Assembly (NCBI GenBank): GCA_003641645.1
Contig: QNAZ01000017.1
Span: 1 to 9,940, forward strand
Source: Thermodesulfobacteriota bacterium
Lineage (GTDB): Bacteria > Desulfobacterota > Thermodesulfobacteria > Thermodesulfobacteriales > Thermodesulfobacteriaceae
DNA: 9,940 nucleotides
Direction of reading: 5' to 3'
Positions 6,315 through 9,940 of this stretch are shown piece after piece. The notes under the pieces are model-generated. The model saw nothing but the letters and a program-made list of their open reading frames with translations, searched no databases and was not told where the DNA came from. Made by a program: the position numbers and the translations under genes. Each line of letters starts with the position of its first letter. Position 1 is the stretch's first letter.

Positions 6315-7306
6315 ATTCAAACTATAAATCTGCTATCCTTGGCATAGGAATGGCTGTTCCTTCTAAGGTTCTTACCAATTTTGATCTGGAAAAAATGGTA
6401 GAAACCTCAGATAAATGGATTACAGAAAGAACAGGAATTAAAGAAAGAAGAATTTTAGAAGATGGAGAAAACATAAGTAAATATGCAATAAAAGCAAGTA
6501 TTGAAGCATTAGAAAGGGCTAATGTTTCTCCGAAAGAACTAAATCTTATTATATGTGCTACAGTTACTCCAGATTATCTCATTCCTTCTTTATCTATATT
6601 GGTGCAGGAAGGAATTGAAGCTGTAAATGCAGGTGCCTTTGATCTTTTTGCTACCTGTTCTGGTTTTATTTATGGTTTAGCAGTAGCAGATCAGTTTATA
6701 AGAAACAATCCTGATTGGAAAATTCTTGTTATAGGAGCTGAGGCTTTATCTCGTAAAACAAATTGGAAAGATAGAACAATTTGTGTGCTTTTAGGAGATG
6801 GAGCAGGAGCAGTGGTGGTTGGAAAAAGTCCTCAATCTGAAAATAGGGGTATTTTAGATTTTTTTCTTGGAGCTGATGGATCTCGATGGCCTTTACTTAC
6901 TTTAAAAGGTGGAGGCTCTTGTTATGCACCTTTTGATAAAAGACTTCCTGAAGAAGAATATTATATTAAAATGCAAGGAAGAGAAGTTTTTAAAGTAGCA
7001 ACAAGGATGATGGAAAAAATTGCTCTTGAACTCCTAAAAAGAAATGGTTTAACTAATGAAGATATAAAACTTTTAGTTCCTCATCAAGCTAATTTAAGAA
7101 TTATTGAATATTTGAGAGAAAGATTAAATCTTCCTAAGAATAAGGTTTATGTAAATATACATAAGTATGGAAATACTTCAGCTGCAAGTATTCCTTTAGC
7201 TCTTTACGAAGCAGAAAAAGAAGGAAAACTTAAGGAAGGAGATCTTGTTTTACTTGTAGCCTTCGGAGGAGGGTTCACCTTTGGAGGAGCCCTCCTCCGT
7301 TGGTAA
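6311..7306 (+). CDS. fabH: Beta-ketoacyl-ACP synthase III
   Basis: FabH condenses an acyl-CoA primer, usually acetyl-CoA, with malonyl-ACP to start type II fatty acid synthesis. The catalytic triad is visible: Cys116 in DLFATCSGFIYGL, His258 in PHQANLRI and Asn288 in GNTSAAS. Other family signs are WITERTGIKERRI (36-48), the GDGAGAVVV loop (162-170), MQGREVFKVA (221-230) and the terminal GGGFTFGGALLRW. The 331 residues are the usual length. The residue before the active Cys is Thr where many homologues have Ala, a mild change. Primer preference (straight or branched) cannot be told from this. The gene ends an operon and meets flgE on the other strand 8 bp later. The last codons (GCC CTC CTC CGT) are richer in G+C than most of the gene and form part of an inverted repeat. 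Confidence 0.97.
   Translation: MNSNYKSAILGIGMAVPSKVLTNFDLEKMVETSDKWITERTGIKERRILEDGENISKYAIKASIEALERANVSPKELNLIICATVTPDYLIPSLSILVQEGIEAVNAGAFDLFATCSGFIYGLAVADQFIRNNPDWKILVIGAEALSRKTNWKDRTICVLLGDGAGAVVVGKSPQSENRGILDFFLGADGSRWPLLTLKGGGSCYAPFDKRLPEEEYYIKMQGREVFKVATRMMEKIALELLKRNGLTNEDIKLLVPHQANLRIIEYLRERLNLPKNKVYVNIHKYGNTSAASIPLALYEAEKEGKLKEGDLVLLVAFGGGFTFGGALLRW
7264..7299. terminator. G+C-rich inverted repeat at the convergent fabH/flgE junction, possible two-way terminator
   Basis: CGGAGGAGGG (7264-7273) and CCCTCCTCCG (7290-7299) are perfect 10-bp inverted copies around a 16-base loop. Inside, GGAGGAG (7283-7289) can instead pair with CTCCTCC (7292-7298), so two exclusive hairpins are possible. 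A third small palindrome, TTGGT-A-ACCAA (7300-7310), spans the fabH stop codon. The stems lie within the last 14 fabH codons and begin 15 bases after the flgE stop on the other strand. No T-run follows on either strand, so a classical intrinsic terminator is not shown. It may end or stabilise either transcript. Confidence 0.45.
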
Positions 7307-7314
7307 CCAAAAGA

Positions 7315-8970
7315 TTATCTCTTAAGATTAATCAATTCTTCAAGCATACTATCTGAGACAGTAATAATCCTTGCATCTGCTTGAAAGCCCCTTTGGAAAA
7401 TGATCATTTTTACAAACTGCTCTCCGAGATCAACATTGGACTGTTCAATAGAATTTGGCGCGATAGTTCCAAGTCCATTTGTGCCAGGTTTTCCAGTTAC
7501 AGGTGGACCCGAATGAGTAGTTTCTTTATAAAGATTACCACCTACTTTTTGAAGTCTCTCTGGAGCATTAAAATTAGCAAGAGCAACCATCCATAAAGGA
7601 ATAACTCTTCCATTAGAATAATAACCAGTAATCCTTCCTTCATTATCAGCAGCTATACTTTCTAAGGTTCCATGTCCAAATCCATTCTGATCATAAAATA
7701 ATGTTGCAAATGGAGCTGAATACTGAGTTGTTCTTACTGTTTCAGAACGCCAAGATCCATCATAGTAGTATCCAAAATTGAGCTCAATAGGCTGTAAATT
7801 TTGTGTTGCTGCTGCATCTTCTACTCCTGATGAGTCAGTCACTTCAATACCTAAAAAATCTGCTATAAAGATAGGATAACCATTTGCACCAAGAGTTCCT
7901 ATTGTAGTAGTAAAATTAGTGCTATCTGCAAAAGCATCATTTGGAGGGGGATCTACCGGATTCCCTGAATCATCAACTATTCTAACTAAACGATAATAAT
8001 TATTTGCAGGATTTGTGTCATCTCCATCATACCATCCATATCTATAAACATTCAAAAAGTTTTTAACATTTCCCTGAGTATCAAACTCAAGCATTCCATA
8101 CATCAAAATTCCTTTTTTAGAACCAAGATCTGTTCCATCTGCATTTCTTCTCATATCTTCCTCAGGATTGCAGGTAACTAAAAATTCATATACTGGTGTG
8201 GTTCCATCTGAAATAATTAAATTTATTGCTTTATAATAAATAGTAATTTCATGAGGAGTTCCTAAGGAATCATACACATAAAGAGAGGTTCTGTAATCAT
8301 AGTCAGTAGTTGCAAGAGGTGTGGTTAAGGTTGCATCCCATTTTCCCCAAAGGGTGAGATTATTGCTATCTGTAATATCATTATCTGCAAAAGTAACATC
8401 ATCATCTGTAGTTGATGTAGCCCCAGCAGTATCTATAGTAATTGTTCTTTCAACTTCAGCATTGAGATTAGTAATTACATCAATTAAACTTGTTTTAACA
8501 GGAGGAGAGCTTCTATCAATCTGAATATCTGTGATAGCACCTGTTATATCTCCTGTATCTTCATCTATTCTCCAACCCTGAACCCTTAATCCTGCTGCAT
8601 TTACTAAATAACCATTTTTATCAATCATAAATTGCCCATCTCTTGTGTAAAAAACATTACCAGTTGTTCTTGGATCTCTCACAATAAAAAAGCCATTCCC
8701 TGCTATAGCAAGGTCCGTAGGATTTGCTGTTGCTTCAAATGATCCTTGAGTAAATATAGGATAAAGAGCTTGAAGAGTTGCTCCTCTTCCAAGTTGTCCT
8801 GATCCTGCTGCAGTGTTTATACTCTGAGCCATTATATCACTAAAAGAAATTCTTGAACCTTTAAAAGCTGTTGTATTAAGATTAGCTACATTATCTCCCA
8901 CAACACTCATTCCATGTCCGAGGGCTCTTAATCCGCTTGTTCCTGTAAATAAGGCATCAGTTAATCCCAT
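7315..8970 (-). CDS. flgE: Flagellar hook protein FlgE (complete, downstream copy)
   Basis: This is the building block of the extracellular hook joining the flagellar basal body to the filament. It is exported by the flagellar type III apparatus, so no signal peptide is expected and none is seen. The rod/hook N-terminal domain covers residues 1-50 (TGTSGLRALGHGMSVVGDN, then ANLNTTAFKGSR). The core follows with LAIAGNGFFIV (87-97), YTRDGQFMIDKNGYLVNAAG (108-127) and LRVQGW (128-133). DSLGTPHEITIYY (234-246) opens the outer domain. YSAPFATLFYDQNGFGHGTLES (417-438) leads to the C-terminal helix SNVDLGEQFVKMIIFQRGFQ (511-530), ending ELINLKR. Residues about 172-226 are rich in Thr and Asp and probably surface-exposed and variable. 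There is one cysteine (Cys267). The length of 551 is within the broad range of hook proteins. The start follows an AAAGGGGGTGA ribosome site. Confidence 0.93.
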   Translation of the reverse strand: MGLTDALFTGTSGLRALGHGMSVVGDNVANLNTTAFKGSRISFSDIMAQSINTAAGSGQLGRGATLQALYPIFTQGSFEATANPTDLAIAGNGFFIVRDPRTTGNVFYTRDGQFMIDKNGYLVNAAGLRVQGWRIDEDTGDITGAITDIQIDRSSPPVKTSLIDVITNLNAEVERTITIDTAGATSTTDDDVTFADNDITDSNNLTLWGKWDATLTTPLATTDYDYRTSLYVYDSLGTPHEITIYYKAINLIISDGTTPVYEFLVTCNPEEDMRRNADGTDLGSKKGILMYGMLEFDTQGNVKNFLNVYRYGWYDGDDTNPANNYYRLVRIVDDSGNPVDPPPNDAFADSTNFTTTIGTLGANGYPIFIADFLGIEVTDSSGVEDAAATQNLQPIELNFGYYYDGSWRSETVRTTQYSAPFATLFYDQNGFGHGTLESIAADNEGRITGYYSNGRVIPLWMVALANFNAPERLQKVGGNLYKETTHSGPPVTGKPGTNGLGTIAPNSIEQSNVDLGEQFVKMIIFQRGFQADARIITVSDSMLEELINLKR

Positions 8971-8976
8971 ACTTAT

Positions 8977-8987
8977 TCACCCCCTTT
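8977..8987 (-). promoter_or_regulatory. Ribosome binding site of the downstream flgE copy
   Basis: Read on the minus strand this is AAAGGGGGTGA, 6 bases before the ATG at 8970. It equals the rplY site GGAGGTGA with one A changed to G. It sits in the 35-bp gap after the stop of the upstream hook gene, so the two genes are probably co-transcribed. Confidence 0.7.
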
Positions 8988-9005
8988 ATATTTTATCGTC
9001 TATTT

Positions 9006-9940
9006 TTATGTTTTATTTAAAAAATCCTCTAAAGTTTGATCTGCTGTAACAATTACTTTTATATTACTCTGAAAGGCTCTTTGTAAAACAATTAAATTAG
9101 TGAACTCCATAGCCAGATCTACATTAGACCTCTCAAGAGCTCCAGAAATAAGCCTTCCTCTCTCATAAAGTCCAGGAGCAAATATAAAAGGCGTCACCCC
9201 TTCTTTTGCCTGAAAAAGATTTGATCCTATTTTTACCAAGGAGTCTTCATACCCTGTAAAATCAGCCAAAAATATTTTGGCTACTTCTATATTTTGTCCA
9301 TTTGTATACCAAGCTTTGATTAATCCTTCCTCTGTAATAACTTCTATTTTATCAAATATACCTTGAGTATATCCATCTTGATTATAATAAAGCTGAACAA
9401 ATGGGTTAGCTAAAAATTTACTGGCATAAGAAGTTCTAGTAATACTTCCATCTTGTTCTACTTGAAATCCTAAGTCTAAAGTAATAGTTTGGGTATTTCC
9501 TTCAATATTTAAAGTAAATTGTGGCTTTTGTAAGGTTGTTAAATCCATTGGTTGCTGTGTAGTAGGATCAAATGAGGCAGGATTTGTGATTTCCCAAAAT
9601 TGAGCACCTGTAATATCACCATTTCCTCCAAAAGTCAAAATTCCATAAAGAAAAGCACCTTGATAAGAACCTTCTCCCCTTCCATCAAGAGAAGGATCAT
9701 CTAAAGTAACTAAAAGTTCATATTCATTTGAATTAGAAGTTCTATCTACATAAAGCTGAAGATGTCTTTCTTCTCCTAAACTATCATAAATAGGTAGATC
9801 CCATACAAAATCATATCTACCATCCTCTAAAAAGGGATCTCGAGTTGCATCATAATTTTGCCAAAGAGGATCATTAATATCTTCTATTGGTTCTCTACTA
9901 TCAAATATTACTTGAAGATTTATTTCACTTGTGCCTTTAG
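9006..9940 (-). CDS. Second FlgE-like hook protein, C-terminal 310 residues (cut by window edge)
   Basis: The frame is open from the right edge of the window to a TAA at 9006-9008, so the 5' part lies outside. A TTG at 9638 is internal and not a start, because homologous coding sequence continues upstream of it. The visible part includes YDSLGEERHLQLYVDR and NEYELLVTLDDPSLDGRG of the outer hook domain, FLYGILTFGGNGDITG, then YNQDGYTQGIFDKIEV, WYTNGQ, ADFTGYEDSLVKIGSNLF and the C-terminal helix SNVDLAMEFTNLIVLQRAFQ. Block by block it parallels the complete flgE next to it (DSLG, LVT, DxNG, NVDL, QRxFQ), but identity is limited outside the helix. It ends EDFLNKT where classical hooks end in ELINLKR. 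It could be the main hook, an alternative hook or a hook-like rod component. The FlgE family call is firm, the exact role is not. Confidence 0.85.
   Translation of the reverse strand, partial: KGTSEINLQVIFDSREPIEDINDPLWQNYDATRDPFLEDGRYDFVWDLPIYDSLGEERHLQLYVDRTSNSNEYELLVTLDDPSLDGRGEGSYQGAFLYGILTFGGNGDITGAQFWEITNPASFDPTTQQPMDLTTLQKPQFTLNIEGNTQTITLDLGFQVEQDGSITRTSYASKFLANPFVQLYYNQDGYTQGIFDKIEVITEEGLIKAWYTNGQNIEVAKIFLADFTGYEDSLVKIGSNLFQAKEGVTPFIFAPGLYERGRLISGALERSNVDLAMEFTNLIVLQRAFQSNIKVIVTADQTLEDFLNKT

Noticed and set aside
8170..8172. Cys267 of FlgE as a spirochaete-like lysinoalanine cross-link site
   Set aside because: A single cysteine is not enough evidence. I cannot align the required Lys/Cys context, and the upstream copy has no cysteine in its visible part.
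9006..9638. A self-contained 210-residue gene starting at the TTG at 9638
   Set aside because: The same frame stays open to the right edge of the window and encodes hook-protein blocks (DSLGEERHLQLY, YELLVTLDDP) upstream of the TTG, so this is the tail of a longer gene.

Overview
The window is low in G+C, with A/T-rich codons and A/T-rich spacers. It is compact, tightly packed bacterial DNA made almost wholly of core housekeeping genes plus the end of a flagellar locus. The run of a probable ispE tail, prs, rplY (CTC type) and pth, followed later by DUF177, rpmF, plsX and fabH, together with flagellar hook genes, suggests a Gram-negative-type, low-GC bacterium. Thermodesulfobacteriota (Thermodesulfobacterium-like) is my best guess from gene order and base composition. 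This is inference and the genus is not secure.

Bases 1-2276 (+ strand): a 3' fragment of a gene, probably ispE, then prs (PRPP synthase), rplY (ribosomal protein bL25/CTC) and pth (peptidyl-tRNA hydrolase). Spacing is short throughout, as in an operon. After a 97-bp A-rich gap without a clear signal comes guaA (GMP synthase), whose 3' end overlaps by 10 bp a small membrane protein resembling the SEC59/phytol-dolichol kinase family. PRPP made by Prs feeds purine synthesis, which GuaA completes for GMP, so nucleotide supply and translation functions sit side by side.

Bases 4470-7306 (+ strand): a 92-bp gap carries a good sigma-70-type promoter candidate (TTGACA, 16 bp, TATCTT). It precedes the widespread cluster DUF177 (YceD) - rpmF (zinc-type bL32) - plsX - fabH, which couples ribosome assembly to the start of fatty acid and phospholipid synthesis. 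plsX and fabH overlap by 4 bp.

Bases 7307-9940 (- strand): two tandem hook-protein (FlgE-like) genes read towards fabH. The downstream one (551 aa) is complete. The upstream one is cut by the window edge and only its C-terminal 310 residues are visible. The convergent fabH/flgE junction is only 8 bp wide and has a G+C-rich perfect 10-bp inverted repeat inside the fabH 3' end, the likeliest transcription-end structure here.

I see no mobile element, CRISPR array, tRNA, rRNA or defence system, and no gene-free stretch longer than 100 bp. Apart from the tandem hook genes and the junction structure, this is an ordinary core-genome region. I did not find a convincing new system.
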